64,000 nt of DNA, from NCBI GenBank assembly GCA_943371425.1, contig CALRUR010000004.1:167277-231276 (forward strand), in the 5' to 3' direction. The notes beneath the pieces were generated by a model. It did not search any database and was not told the DNA's origin. It was given only the letters and a program-made list of their open reading frames with translations. This stretch comes from CAJBVG01 sp943371425. Lineage in GTDB: Bacteria; Bacteroidota; Bacteroidia; Sphingobacteriales; Sphingobacteriaceae. This document shows positions 56,401 through 64,000 of this stretch, in pieces (position 1 is the stretch's first letter; every line of letters begins with the position of its first letter). The translations under genes were made by a program, and so were the position numbers.

Positions 56401-56920
56401 TGATGAAACCATTATTCATAAAAACAATTTAATCGGTGTTTATGAGCCGATGGATGGTAAGAATATTTTAAGTTATTGGGTAAAAAGCGATGCTGAGATA
56501 AATGCAAAGTCTGCGTTAAAAGTATTAGCTTATAATAGTGGAGCTTCATTGTTGACCATGGTTAACAGTGTGTCCGTTGGTGATAAGATAGAAGGTTGGA
56601 GGAAAGTAGATGTAAGTTTTGAGATCCCTTCCGGAACGGCGAATGTAGTTATTAGAATGGTAAATCCAACAGAAGGTGCTGTGTACTTTGATGATTTACG
56701 AGTATATCCGGCAGCGGCTACCATGAAGTCGTATGTATACGATTATACTTCGATGCGCTTGATGGCGGAACTTGATGAAAACAACTATGCCACTTTTTAT
56801 GAATACGATGAAGATGGAGCTTTAATTCGAGTGAAAAAAGAAACTGAACGAGGCATCATGACCATTAAAGAATCTAGAAAGAAAAATTCAAACAATTCAC
56901 ATTTTAATGCTGAAGATTAA
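50432..56920 (+). CDS. Giant SpvB/RHS-associated secreted protein
   Basis: The 2162-residue protein has a hydrophobic export signal (VIASFLLVNLLYEIFFPAIAFA). The N-terminal 120 residues follow the SpvB/RHS entry pattern found in Bacteroidota: VNVSTGDMVYNIPLLDVEG, FPINISYHSGI and ASWVGLGWNINPGSIVRNM. The middle is beta-rich shell-like sequence. A CxxC motif occurs near residue 1608 (TCDRCVL). A jelly-roll lies at about 2000-2100 (ending AVYFDDLRVYPAAA), and the C-terminus has one YD-type unit (ENNYATFYEYDEDGALIRVK). No toxin domain is present. It probably builds a beta-cocoon shell or surface filament with the RHS protein encoded two genes on. Confidence 0.82.
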   Translation: MRNRTLKVIASFLLVNLLYEIFFPAIAFALTSGPSQPEVQSFEPVGTSELVNVSTGDMVYNIPLLDVEGFPINISYHSGIMMDQEASWVGLGWNINPGSIVRNMRGLPDDFLMDPVRKRNNIKKNETYGLRGSVGFEFSGWGSLSTGIGITTNNYRGTSLDFFVHPTLGIGLTTRTDLNIGLGVSLSSSEGISLSPSLSLESEQKSEIRNKTSIGISGKYNSSSGFSEVSLDQSAKLINEKTGKFSKGGNSVGFSFAGNTYVPQYMMAMESFAFNLSIKPGGEAFAAHPNFGLSGFYSGQYLAEREATMPAIGYMYMENATATSLLDFNREKDLPYKPDKTDLPITNITHDAFSFSGEGTGGVFRTHRGDIGILHDPYVENKSLSGDVGFDVGFGAVVKVGVNAMATFVNSNSGPWDKNNLLPAIIPFQERTAGSLYEPYFMKNNGEKSVVSDETFYNKIGGNDLVYIPINSLLSPETKFKKQNSSFVNLLSGLNHRSKREKRNQVISTLTAKEAEVAGLNKFIESYPLGSKYMPSGELSEPIDVQPRNAGNRKQHHLSEISVLNSDGRRYVYGLPAYNTLQVEATFAVGTNSPIDNLFGADSSKALNDIVTYAQSDNTIHNTKGVDNYFSSTELPPYAHSFLLTGVVSPDYIDITGNGITDDDLGGYTRLNYTKVYPTPAGRGYKWRTPYGKTAREAQFEEGARPVSTDNKASYVYGEKEVWYVHSIESKNYIAEFIIDDDRKDTKEAYNEDGGVGERSLYRLKKINLYLKSERLRHGDNAQPIKTVHFEYSYELCKGVYNNGEYNVEESGKLTLKKIYFTSGKSHKGYRYPYVFKYGENLNPNYSSKDVDRWGNYKQNTAGNPAKDNPYTGLDSVRVNTNSNAWTLDKIYLPTGGLISFEYEADDYAYVQDRKAMNMFTLTGISRNTTYNNLTEIDNSNADNNYFFFSIPKSIPTSASTIRNDLFRDRFLKDETGKIPKVFYFKIMVGVIKTNKSSGALKYDFVPGYAEIDSYGINSADHSGGYYTRGYIRFKKVRIGDRENGGDFCSPISKASWQFARLNLSDMISGVNANGGIVDAIKNLVNVANSVSFMFKGYNRTLENWGWGKDIALSKSFIRLYNPNKIKYGGGVRVKTVKLNDQWNEMGSGTSSFDYGLKYTYRKTEKQTNGETLLISSGVASYEPMIGNDENPFRMPIYSNEHNLLAPDNKHYVETPTGESYFPGPNVTYSYIKIENIVQNSGYEEYEFYTTKDFPTITKNTNAEVKNNNPAPKLATFLEVNVVELVAVSQGYLVENNDMDGKAKSHWVYGEDGKPISGVVYEYQTDPTNPKLLNNMASVVDEHGVIQTKEIGKEIDISVDMRQSENTTSGVGHMANGDAFFLFIFPVVLPSWFPSLANENIRFNSVVTTKTINRFGLLKKVTYYNENSVVSTTNDLYDSETGNVIMTSTQNEFKDPVYDLNYPAYWAYDGMGLAFQNIGFEKELNITNGLATVSNAKDFYVEGDELWIYNDSGYSKMAWITKRAGNNIFMVDRNGYAIETGTYVAKVIRSGRRNMQDISAGSVRVLTKPTSLSSFTNVLNASATTFSDSWGILQSDTIFEKNYRTCDRCVLTKYSSDLMDLLNYLAIKRKLTSVRTIGTGYTGPGAVPIHLNSTYANSDLYKLIDNNQVPNTFYATGHYYSLGTDPDPINSHVMYPVIAAPYIGMSGDFDLCQITITKPADTAYKFRNILSFSNPRVKDLSASPDSSGEYYLDAEFLYQDSIKVMQTLVVSTNCALMARCYSEDIDDPTYCIVSVSGDTIINPYQTGMKGSWRVKSTYQYRDLRTQNTTPGVTNVRKDGVFATFSPFWTMNSTGKMTPNEGTKWVKVNEVTEYDPFGHELENRDAIGRYSSAVYGFNHNVPIAVASNARYRQIGFDGFEDYNLKTNASCASCLAISHFNFKSQLINDNALNETNSHTGNTSLQIGEGDSIQMIFYSNNSSVNKYTDTLLLDETIIHKNNLIGVYEPMDGKNILSYWVKSDAEINAKSALKVLAYNSGASLLTMVNSVSVGDKIEGWRKVDVSFEIPSGTANVVIRMVNPTEGAVYFDDLRVYPAAATMKSYVYDYTSMRLMAELDENNYATFYEYDEDGALIRVKKETERGIMTIKESRKKNSNNSHFNAED

Positions 56921-56946
56921 TGAGTTCATTTTATAACTATTCAAAT

Positions 56947-57627
56947 ATGAAAAAGAATATATATGTATTTATCTTTCTTGCAGTAGTTCTATCTCCTGTG
57001 TTCATGGCCAATACAGGAGATAAAAATAAGGATGATTTAGTGGCTATTAACACTTCTTATTTAAAACATCCGAATATAACTATGAGGGTTGATTATTTTT
57101 TCTATAATTCCTCTAAAGATATCAATCCGTCTGAGCAATATCGAGGTCTTATCAAGAAAAAAGCGAAATGGTTCTACTCAAATATTATGGGAATAGAACA
57201 GTTAATAAATGAGAAGGATGATATAACAATAGATCATAAAAATAAAATTCTTGTAATTGGCAAGGCAAGTAGTTTTAATGTTGGGCCAGAACTTTTTCCA
57301 AATATGGATTCCCTAGCAAAGATATGTAAGCAAATTAAAAAAGTTACTTATCAAAGTAATCCAGGTTACCGATTTATTTTTGATGGAGAAAAACATTATG
57401 CTTATAGTTTCTTTTTTGATGCTAAATCGTATTTATTAAAACGTCTAGAAATTCAATTTTCTAAACAAAAAGATGGGAAATCCCCTCTTTTGGTAATCAA
57501 CTATTCAGACATCAATATAAATCCAGTTTTCAATTCAAAAGATTTTTCATCCGAAAAGTATTTTACCAGAGAAAAAAATAAAATAGTATTGGTCCCTCAA
57601 TTAAAATCATACAGAGTGTTAAAATAA
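56947..57627 (+). CDS. Small secreted protein between the two giant genes
   Basis: The ATG at 56947 gives a normal signal peptide (MKKNIYVFIFLAVVLSPVFMA) and 226 residues. An in-frame ATG at 56920, overlapping the previous stop as TAATG, would add nine residues. The mature part is alpha/beta (ITMRVDYFFYNSSKD, DITIDHKNKILVIGK, PGYRFIFDGEKHYAYSFFF), vaguely like outer-membrane lipoprotein carriers, but I do not recognise the family. The gene lies seven bases before the RHS gene and shares its operon, so a helper role in folding or export is plausible. Confidence 0.72.
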   Translation: MKKNIYVFIFLAVVLSPVFMANTGDKNKDDLVAINTSYLKHPNITMRVDYFFYNSSKDINPSEQYRGLIKKKAKWFYSNIMGIEQLINEKDDITIDHKNKILVIGKASSFNVGPELFPNMDSLAKICKQIKKVTYQSNPGYRFIFDGEKHYAYSFFFDAKSYLLKRLEIQFSKQKDGKSPLLVINYSDININPVFNSKDFSSEKYFTREKNKIVLVPQLKSYRVLK

Positions 57628-57634
57628 TCGTCTT

Positions 57635-60600
57635 ATGAATATACAACCTATTGTAATGTTCGATCTTGGAGCAAAAAAAAGTTATGCAGCATTTCTTATT
57701 TTTTGCATCTGCTGTTTGTTTAATAATATTTCATTTGCAAAAACTAAAATTGAAAGAAATAAAATAGCTGGAAGTACTATAGCTGTTGGAGATACTATAC
57801 GTACATTAAGCTCTGTTTTTATGTCGCCTGTAAGTGTAACTGCACCCAAGGTAGATAACAGAATAATTTTACAAATAGACACCACTAAGAACGATAAACC
57901 ATCTGTGCCATATACCGTGAATGTTCATTTAATGGTAAAAACGTATAATGCAAGTAATGTTGCAATTTCTACATTTAATATTATTCTAAGTGTTGATGTA
58001 AATAATGGCCCGGTGCAAAAAGACATTTATAAGTTTACTGGTGCGCACAGAGTAGTAGTAACAGTTACGGCAATTGGAGGGAATAATGCGATGGTTGATT
58101 ATTCGGACATCGAATTGATTAATGAAATAGAAAACGATTATTATTACAATACGGCTTTAATTCCTACCATTTCGAGTGTAGCACATACCAACGACCCAAA
58201 TAGTAATTATGTTCTTTTTACTTGGTCTCATGCAAACGATATTTATGCAGAGGAATTTGATGTAGAATGGACTTTTGTGAACACGCATGATACAACTACA
58301 GAAACATTAACACCCAACACAAGTTTTGAATATAATTTTAGATTTAATAGTACTAGACTTACGTTAAAAAATCAGGAAGTTGCAATTCCTAAAATTTATG
58401 AAAAAGGGGTTTTAGTATTTAGGGTTAGGGCCATTGGCTGGCAGAATGGTGCAAGATTCGAGGGACCTTGGTCGATTGCAAACGGGATTGGAGATCTAAT
58501 TTCTGTGAGTTCTTCTTTTAAAATAGAATTTACTTCTTCTTATGAACAAGCAAAAAACTGGACCATCAATAGTACATTTGCTGAAGATGGAAAGCGAAAA
58601 GATATTCTAGTTCACTTTGATGGCTCTGGCAGAACTCGTCAATCTGCCACAAAAGATAATTCTACCAATATTACTTTGGTTCAAGAATCCTATTATGATA
58701 GCTTAGGAAACGAAGTTTTAACCACCTTGCCAGCACCTAAAAATACCAGCGGTGCTTACAGTGCGTATTTAAATTATTTTGCAAACTACAATAGAAGTGC
58801 AAGCAATCCAAGTCAGACTTATAACAAAGAAGACATACAAAGCGGCACCTGTGGAGTTTTACCAACGGCCATGCACGATTCTTATGGTACTTCCCAATAT
58901 TACTCAAGCAGTAACATTATTCAATCGGGGTTTAATGCAAACATTCCGGATGCCGATGGATATCCGTTTGTTACAAAAGAATACACGAAAGATGCTACTA
59001 AACGATTAAAAAAGAGTGGAATGGCTGGACCTGATCTTACCTTGGGTTCCGGACATGAAACCAGTATGTTTTATGGATCTCCAGAACAAATTTATTTAGA
59101 CAGGTTGTTTGGTTTAGATGTTGGATACAGCAGCCATTACAGAACAACAATGACGAAAGATCCGAACGGGCAATTGTCTATGTCCTATATAGATTCTAAA
59201 GGAAGAGTAGTGGCAACTTCATTAGTGGGTGCCTCACCAGAATCTGTAAATGCTTTAGAGAGTAATGTTGGAAGCCCAACCAATGTTTCTATTAATTTAT
59301 TAGCTAAAAATGACACCTCAATTTTTGCTGGATCATGGACCTCTATTAATAAATTATTAGTTAGCTCAGAAGGGGTACATGAATTTACCTACACGTTAAA
59401 TAAAGCAACTTACTCAGAGTTCACTTGTATTGCTGATTGTTATGATTGTGTGTATCAGTTGGAAATTAGTGTTACGGATGATTGTAACGTGGAAAAAATA
59501 AGTGGTGGTAAAATAATTAAAACCATTAGCCCTACTTACGATAGTCTCTGTCAATCTAATTCTATTGGTGTAGATACTACCATTACCTTTAGCATAAATC
59601 TTGGAGTAGGTGAATACACTATTTTAAAGAAAATTGCTCCTGATGAAGCATCTGCATTAAGATATGCGGAATTATATGTTTCAAATAATACTTGTTTGAA
59701 AACCTATAATGATTTTTATCAAGAGGAATTCCTTAAAACAGATTTTACTATTTGTGATATAGATTGTGAAAAATGTTTAGACTCTCTAGGCACTTTGGAA
59801 GATTTTATTGAAAATAATCAAGGAACCGAAGAGGAGTACAATTCTTATTTGAGATATTGCAAAAGTATTTGTGGCGAAGAAACAATGCCTGATCAATGTG
59901 ATGCTGCTAAATTAGCTATGTTAGATGATCTTCGTCCTTCTGGTCAATATGCTCAATACCTTGATACCACTTATGTTGGCTCCACTATTTACCGAGTAAT
60001 ATCGAATCCTACTATTTATGCACTTTCTATTTTTAACGAAGATAATTTAATGCCTAGAAGAGGTGTAGATACAGGTTCTTGGCGACATCCATACACTCCT
60101 TATTTAGATAAGAACGGTTCAGTTTATTATGCAACTTTACCAAGTGGGTTACAGGTTTTGCCTCAAAATTTAAATACAGTAGAGGAGTTTGTAATTCTTT
60201 ACAATCAAAATTTGCAATGGGCTTATTCTTTGCTTCCATATCACCCTGAGTATTGCCACTATCAAGCATGTATAGAAATGCGTCCAATAAGGGAGTATGA
60301 ACGTAGAATGATGAATATAGATACGTATGCTGAAGCGCTTGATTCCGGTTTTCTAAATCCAATGAACTCTCCGAGTGGGTACATTCCTAGTTTTATTCCC
60401 TCGAACACAACAAATCTAGATCCCATTAATTCGTTTAATTTTGTTAATCCTCAACCATTGTATACTAGTATGTATAATGATGCTATGTATAATAATTCTG
60501 GGGCGAATTGGAGTTACTTTACCAATGAAGGTGCAATTGCATATTTTACTTTTGTATATCAAATTCCTGATTTTAATTTGTGGGATTTGGCAGCAAAAAT

Positions 60601-63600
60601 AGTACAAGCAAAATATCAATTAGGGGTTAATGGTGATGATGCTCCGGCAGCAAGCTCAACCTTTGCTCAAAATGATTGCTCAAATGACGAAGAATGGAAA
60701 ATGTTTAGAGCATTGTACTTAGGCAGAAGATCTATATTTGAATATGAAATCCTTAAAAGGTATGCAAATGACAATGAAGGTTTTTGTCCTTGTTACGACG
60801 GGAATAATGATGAATCTCCAACAGATCATTTTTCATGTACAGAGGATACTGCAATTAACATATACAATAATTCTAAAAAACTAAGGTTCCCAGATCCGTA
60901 TAAAGGCATGGACTTTTCAGACGCAGAAGCCTTTATTAGTCAAGCAACAAGCACTGCTAATGATTATCTGACTTTTCTGAATTCAAATGGTGGCGATACC
61001 ATTATGACGATATTTGAGGATCATTTTGTAGGAGTGAAAGCACTTGATACTTGTGCTTGCGCTAAAATTTTAGAAAGCCGCTTAAAGTATGATTTAGGAT
61101 CGTATTCAGGATGTGATCCAAAGGATTTATTGATTTATGAATATAATGCATCTGCTTTGAATTCTGAGTTTAATGAGCTAAATACAAACTATAGTAATTT
61201 TTATGAAGCATGTAGCGGTAAATTGGCAATTGATACTTGGGCATCAAGGCAAGAGGGCCAATCGCCATGGACTACTGAGGGTAATGTGAATGAAGAATTG
61301 CAAAGCACAGGATTACAAGTGCCTGCATTCTTTGCCTGCGAAAATACAGATTTCCCGAGTTTCCCTTTTGATACAGGTTTGTGTAGAAGAACACTTTTAG
61401 CTCGAGTGGCGTATTATGCACAGGTTAGGTATGATGTATATATAGACTCTATAAAAAAAGATTTTATGTATAAATACGAGAAAAAATGTATTGGTCCTAC
61501 ACTTGCAGAAACGTTTAATGCAACCGTACCGGATTTAGAATACCACTATACCTTGTATTATTATGATTTAGCCGACAACTTAGTAAAAACAGTGCCGCCA
61601 AGAGGGGTAGAAAAAATAACGCATGCACCTACTATAACCAGTGTAAATACAGATCGGAATAATAATGTTTATACAAGTGGTCCTTATACCTCACATAGTT
61701 ATTTAACCTATTATAAATACAATACCTTTAATCAATTGGTGGAACAAACCACACCAGATGCAGGTACATCTATTTTTTATTATGATTTAGTTGGGCGAAT
61801 TGTGGCTTCTCAGAATGCGAAACAAGTGGGCAATAATCAGTACAGCTATACCCTCTATGATAATTTAAATAGGATAACAGAAGTTGGAGAGATTGTACCA
61901 CTAACAACCTTAACAGATGCCATTGCTATTGTACCGCTTGATTTTTTAGACTGGTATGAAAATGGTACAAAATCACAAATCACCAAAACGTATTATGATG
62001 CGCCTATAAATTCTACCATTAATAATTTGTTTGAAAATGGAGGCCAAAAGAATTTGAGAAAAAGAGTTTCTTCTGTTACTTATCAAGATAATCAAGGCGA
62101 CGATCCTTATCATAATGGCATACATTATAGTTATGATGTGCATGGAAACGTGGCTACGGTTATTCGAGAGATAAATGATTTTGATGAGGATAATAAGTAT
62201 AAAAAAATCGACTACGAATACGATTTAATTAGTGGTAAGGTAAATGTAGTTACCTATCAGGATAGTTTGCAAGATATGCTTTGCCACCGTTATGAGTATG
62301 ATGCAGACAATAGAATAACAGGTGTTTACACTTCTTCAGACAGAGTGTATTGGGATAAAGATGCTAGTTACCAATATTACTTACACGGACCACTTGCTAG
62401 AGCAGAAATAGGGGAAGAAAGGGTTCAGGGTATTGATTATGCATATACTGTTAATGGTTGGTTAAAAAGCACCAACAGTGATAATGTAGTTGCAGAAGCT
62501 GATATGGGTAAGGACAATCACTTAGTAAATAACAATAAAAACAGAAAAGTAGCTACGGATGCATTTGCATACCGTTTGGATTATTTCAGTGGTGACTATC
62601 AATCCGTAGGCTCTACAGGTTTTATATCAGATATTAGTGGTACAGATATACAAACGAGTACTTTTGATTTGTTTAATGGAAATATTTCTAGATCTGCAAC
62701 TACTTTTAATTCGGTAGAAGGGTTTGAATACCCAATCCCAACACTGGCTACTGCCTACAGATATGATCAATTAAACCGATTGAAAAGTACGGTGGTTTTT
62801 GAAAATTCTAACGCACATGAACTTGCTGGAATAACATCTACAGATGCATATGAGGAGAATTATATTTATGACGAGAATGGGAATATCAGACAGTTGAATA
62901 GAAATGGCTATAGGTACGGCTCATTCGACTATCCAATGGATACAATTACTTATACGTATTTTGATGTTGCTGGTGGGGAGACTTTTAATACCAACAGATT
63001 GGTAAGAACAGAAGATGTTGTTACACCTTCTAATTACGATGTAGATATCGATGAGTCTTTTACATACGCTTACGATGAAATTGGAAATCTAACGTACGAC
63101 CCAAGAGAAAAAATACAATCGATTGAATGGACTGTATATGGTAAAATTTCAAAAATAATAAGAGAAAATTCTGAACACACGCTTTCTAATTTAGAATACA
63201 AATACGATGGCATGGGAAATCGTATCTTAAAAATAGAGAAGCCAACCACCAATGGGGAAGAGTTACTTGACTGGATTTACACTTATTATGCTCGAGATGC
63301 TTCTGGAAACATTATGGCTGTGTACAAGAAAACGATTGATATGGAGTCGATTTCTGCACCACCAGTTATACTAGAAGAAATGCCAATTTACGGGTCTTCA
63401 AGAATAGGGGTTATAACGCCTGGTATAGAAATAGGCAAGGTGGAGCAAGAGTTGATTTTACAACCAGGTTCCGAAGGTACAGATGCTTGGATTAATTCAT
63501 TAAACACCACCACTAATTATCCAAATTATGATTTATTAAGGGTCTATAATTGGACACAAGGAGGTACGCACGTAACTTTAAGGCAATTCCTTAATTTTGA

Positions 63601-64000
63601 TTTAAGTGGAGTACCTTCTAGTGCAAGTATTACTTCCGCAAAACTATCTTTATATGGAAATCCGAATGCAGTAAACGCATATGACGGGCATTCTGGTACA
63701 AATGAAACTAAATTACAAAGAGTAACGAGTACTTGGACGGAAACCGGTGTTACATGGGCTACAGAACCAACTTTTACCACCACGAACCAGGTCATTTTAA
63801 GCCAAAGCACTACTTTAAAACAAGATTATACAAATATCGACGTAAAATTATTGCTTCAAGATATGCTGGCTAACCCAACAACAAGCTTTGGTTTCAGAAT
63901 GTTCCACACAGTAGATGCTGTATATAAAACAACAACATTTGCCTCTAGTGATCATGCGGATCCAACAAAAAGGCCTAAATTAGTATTGGAATATACCTAT
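57635..64000 (+). CDS. Giant YD-repeat RHS protein, 3' part missing
   Basis: The frame is open for 2122 codons from the ATG at 57635 to the right edge. A hydrophobic signal (YAAFLIFCICCLFNNISFA) is followed by a fibronectin-like region (about 180-280: LFTWSHANDIYAEEFDVEW). Residues about 600-1230 are Cys-rich (DCYDCVYQLE, CDIDCEKCLDSL, ALDTCACAK). From about 1365 YD repeats appear (YYKYNTFNQLVEQTTPDAG, YAYDEIGNLTYDPREK, YKYDGMGNRILK). After the PIYGSSRIGV segment a DNRLRE-type beta domain (about 1945-2122, ending RPKLVLEYTY) begins. The remaining RHS core and any C-terminal effector lie outside the window. RHS proteins form hollow shells around toxic or adhesive payloads. Confidence 0.85.
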   Translation, partial: MNIQPIVMFDLGAKKSYAAFLIFCICCLFNNISFAKTKIERNKIAGSTIAVGDTIRTLSSVFMSPVSVTAPKVDNRIILQIDTTKNDKPSVPYTVNVHLMVKTYNASNVAISTFNIILSVDVNNGPVQKDIYKFTGAHRVVVTVTAIGGNNAMVDYSDIELINEIENDYYYNTALIPTISSVAHTNDPNSNYVLFTWSHANDIYAEEFDVEWTFVNTHDTTTETLTPNTSFEYNFRFNSTRLTLKNQEVAIPKIYEKGVLVFRVRAIGWQNGARFEGPWSIANGIGDLISVSSSFKIEFTSSYEQAKNWTINSTFAEDGKRKDILVHFDGSGRTRQSATKDNSTNITLVQESYYDSLGNEVLTTLPAPKNTSGAYSAYLNYFANYNRSASNPSQTYNKEDIQSGTCGVLPTAMHDSYGTSQYYSSSNIIQSGFNANIPDADGYPFVTKEYTKDATKRLKKSGMAGPDLTLGSGHETSMFYGSPEQIYLDRLFGLDVGYSSHYRTTMTKDPNGQLSMSYIDSKGRVVATSLVGASPESVNALESNVGSPTNVSINLLAKNDTSIFAGSWTSINKLLVSSEGVHEFTYTLNKATYSEFTCIADCYDCVYQLEISVTDDCNVEKISGGKIIKTISPTYDSLCQSNSIGVDTTITFSINLGVGEYTILKKIAPDEASALRYAELYVSNNTCLKTYNDFYQEEFLKTDFTICDIDCEKCLDSLGTLEDFIENNQGTEEEYNSYLRYCKSICGEETMPDQCDAAKLAMLDDLRPSGQYAQYLDTTYVGSTIYRVISNPTIYALSIFNEDNLMPRRGVDTGSWRHPYTPYLDKNGSVYYATLPSGLQVLPQNLNTVEEFVILYNQNLQWAYSLLPYHPEYCHYQACIEMRPIREYERRMMNIDTYAEALDSGFLNPMNSPSGYIPSFIPSNTTNLDPINSFNFVNPQPLYTSMYNDAMYNNSGANWSYFTNEGAIAYFTFVYQIPDFNLWDLAAKIVQAKYQLGVNGDDAPAASSTFAQNDCSNDEEWKMFRALYLGRRSIFEYEILKRYANDNEGFCPCYDGNNDESPTDHFSCTEDTAINIYNNSKKLRFPDPYKGMDFSDAEAFISQATSTANDYLTFLNSNGGDTIMTIFEDHFVGVKALDTCACAKILESRLKYDLGSYSGCDPKDLLIYEYNASALNSEFNELNTNYSNFYEACSGKLAIDTWASRQEGQSPWTTEGNVNEELQSTGLQVPAFFACENTDFPSFPFDTGLCRRTLLARVAYYAQVRYDVYIDSIKKDFMYKYEKKCIGPTLAETFNATVPDLEYHYTLYYYDLADNLVKTVPPRGVEKITHAPTITSVNTDRNNNVYTSGPYTSHSYLTYYKYNTFNQLVEQTTPDAGTSIFYYDLVGRIVASQNAKQVGNNQYSYTLYDNLNRITEVGEIVPLTTLTDAIAIVPLDFLDWYENGTKSQITKTYYDAPINSTINNLFENGGQKNLRKRVSSVTYQDNQGDDPYHNGIHYSYDVHGNVATVIREINDFDEDNKYKKIDYEYDLISGKVNVVTYQDSLQDMLCHRYEYDADNRITGVYTSSDRVYWDKDASYQYYLHGPLARAEIGEERVQGIDYAYTVNGWLKSTNSDNVVAEADMGKDNHLVNNNKNRKVATDAFAYRLDYFSGDYQSVGSTGFISDISGTDIQTSTFDLFNGNISRSATTFNSVEGFEYPIPTLATAYRYDQLNRLKSTVVFENSNAHELAGITSTDAYEENYIYDENGNIRQLNRNGYRYGSFDYPMDTITYTYFDVAGGETFNTNRLVRTEDVVTPSNYDVDIDESFTYAYDEIGNLTYDPREKIQSIEWTVYGKISKIIRENSEHTLSNLEYKYDGMGNRILKIEKPTTNGEELLDWIYTYYARDASGNIMAVYKKTIDMESISAPPVILEEMPIYGSSRIGVITPGIEIGKVEQELILQPGSEGTDAWINSLNTTTNYPNYDLLRVYNWTQGGTHVTLRQFLNFDLSGVPSSASITSAKLSLYGNPNAVNAYDGHSGTNETKLQRVTSTWTETGVTWATEPTFTTTNQVILSQSTTLKQDYTNIDVKLLLQDMLANPTTSFGFRMFHTVDAVYKTTTFASSDHADPTKRPKLVLEYTY

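Overview
The window comes from an AT-rich member of the Bacteroidota. The diagnostic features are the type IX secretion (T9SS) translocon protein SprA, two secreted proteins with T9SS C-terminal sorting domains, a DUF4292 lipoprotein in the usual dut-to-gatA neighbourhood, lipoproteins with the lipobox FSC/FSAC, frequent TTG/GTG starts, weak ribosome binding sites and promoter-like TAnnTTTG boxes. I cannot place it below phylum or class from sequence alone. No rRNA, tRNA or CRISPR array was seen, and no gap between genes exceeds 300 bases.

Region 1 (1-8 kb): a truncated secreted multidomain adhesin-like protein, a 978-residue T9SS cargo with a PKD domain, a beta-helix lipoprotein and glyA. 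Region 2 (8-21.6 kb): a forward run of housekeeping and envelope genes. It holds a sugar nucleotidyltransferase, a periplasmic TonB-domain protein, a nitronate monooxygenase-like enzyme, acylphosphatase, a polysaccharide flippase, dut, a second sugar nucleotidyltransferase, a TPR protein, a DUF4292 lipoprotein, an EnvC-like degenerate M23 protein, tatA, gatA and an MltD-like LysM lytic transglycosylase. Region 3 (21.6-37.8 kb): another T9SS cargo, then maeB, ruvA, sprA, gcvH and a VanZ-like gene (an order familiar in this phylum), a 46-residue lipoprotein, feoA-feoB, a four-helix-bundle protein gene bracketed by heptamer inverted repeats, and a SprT-like zinc protein.

Region 4 (37.8-48.1 kb) is the most notable part: twelve tightly packed minus-strand genes for a complete type II secretion / type IV pilus-like machine. 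In transcription order they are the major pseudopilin, a minimal prepilin peptidase, GspE ATPase, a secretin with three STN-like modules, a PilM-PilN-like fusion, PilO-like, PilP/GspC-like (YRDPF motif), a MORN-type secreted protein, a GspK-like pseudopilin carrying a beta-helix-like body, two minor pseudopilins and GspF. The DNA is visibly richer in A+T than the flanking core genes, which suggests a separate history.

Region 5 (48.1-64 kb): a small secreted protein divergent from the machine, an XRE regulator with palindromes in its upstream region, and a forward five-gene unit: a membrane-anchored OmpH-like protein, a lipoprotein, a 2162-residue SpvB/RHS-type protein, a small secreted protein and a giant YD-repeat RHS protein that runs off the right edge. 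The RHS protein has a DNRLRE-type domain where I would expect the RHS core to continue. A working hypothesis is that the machine of region 4 exports or displays products of this unit, but only adjacency supports this.
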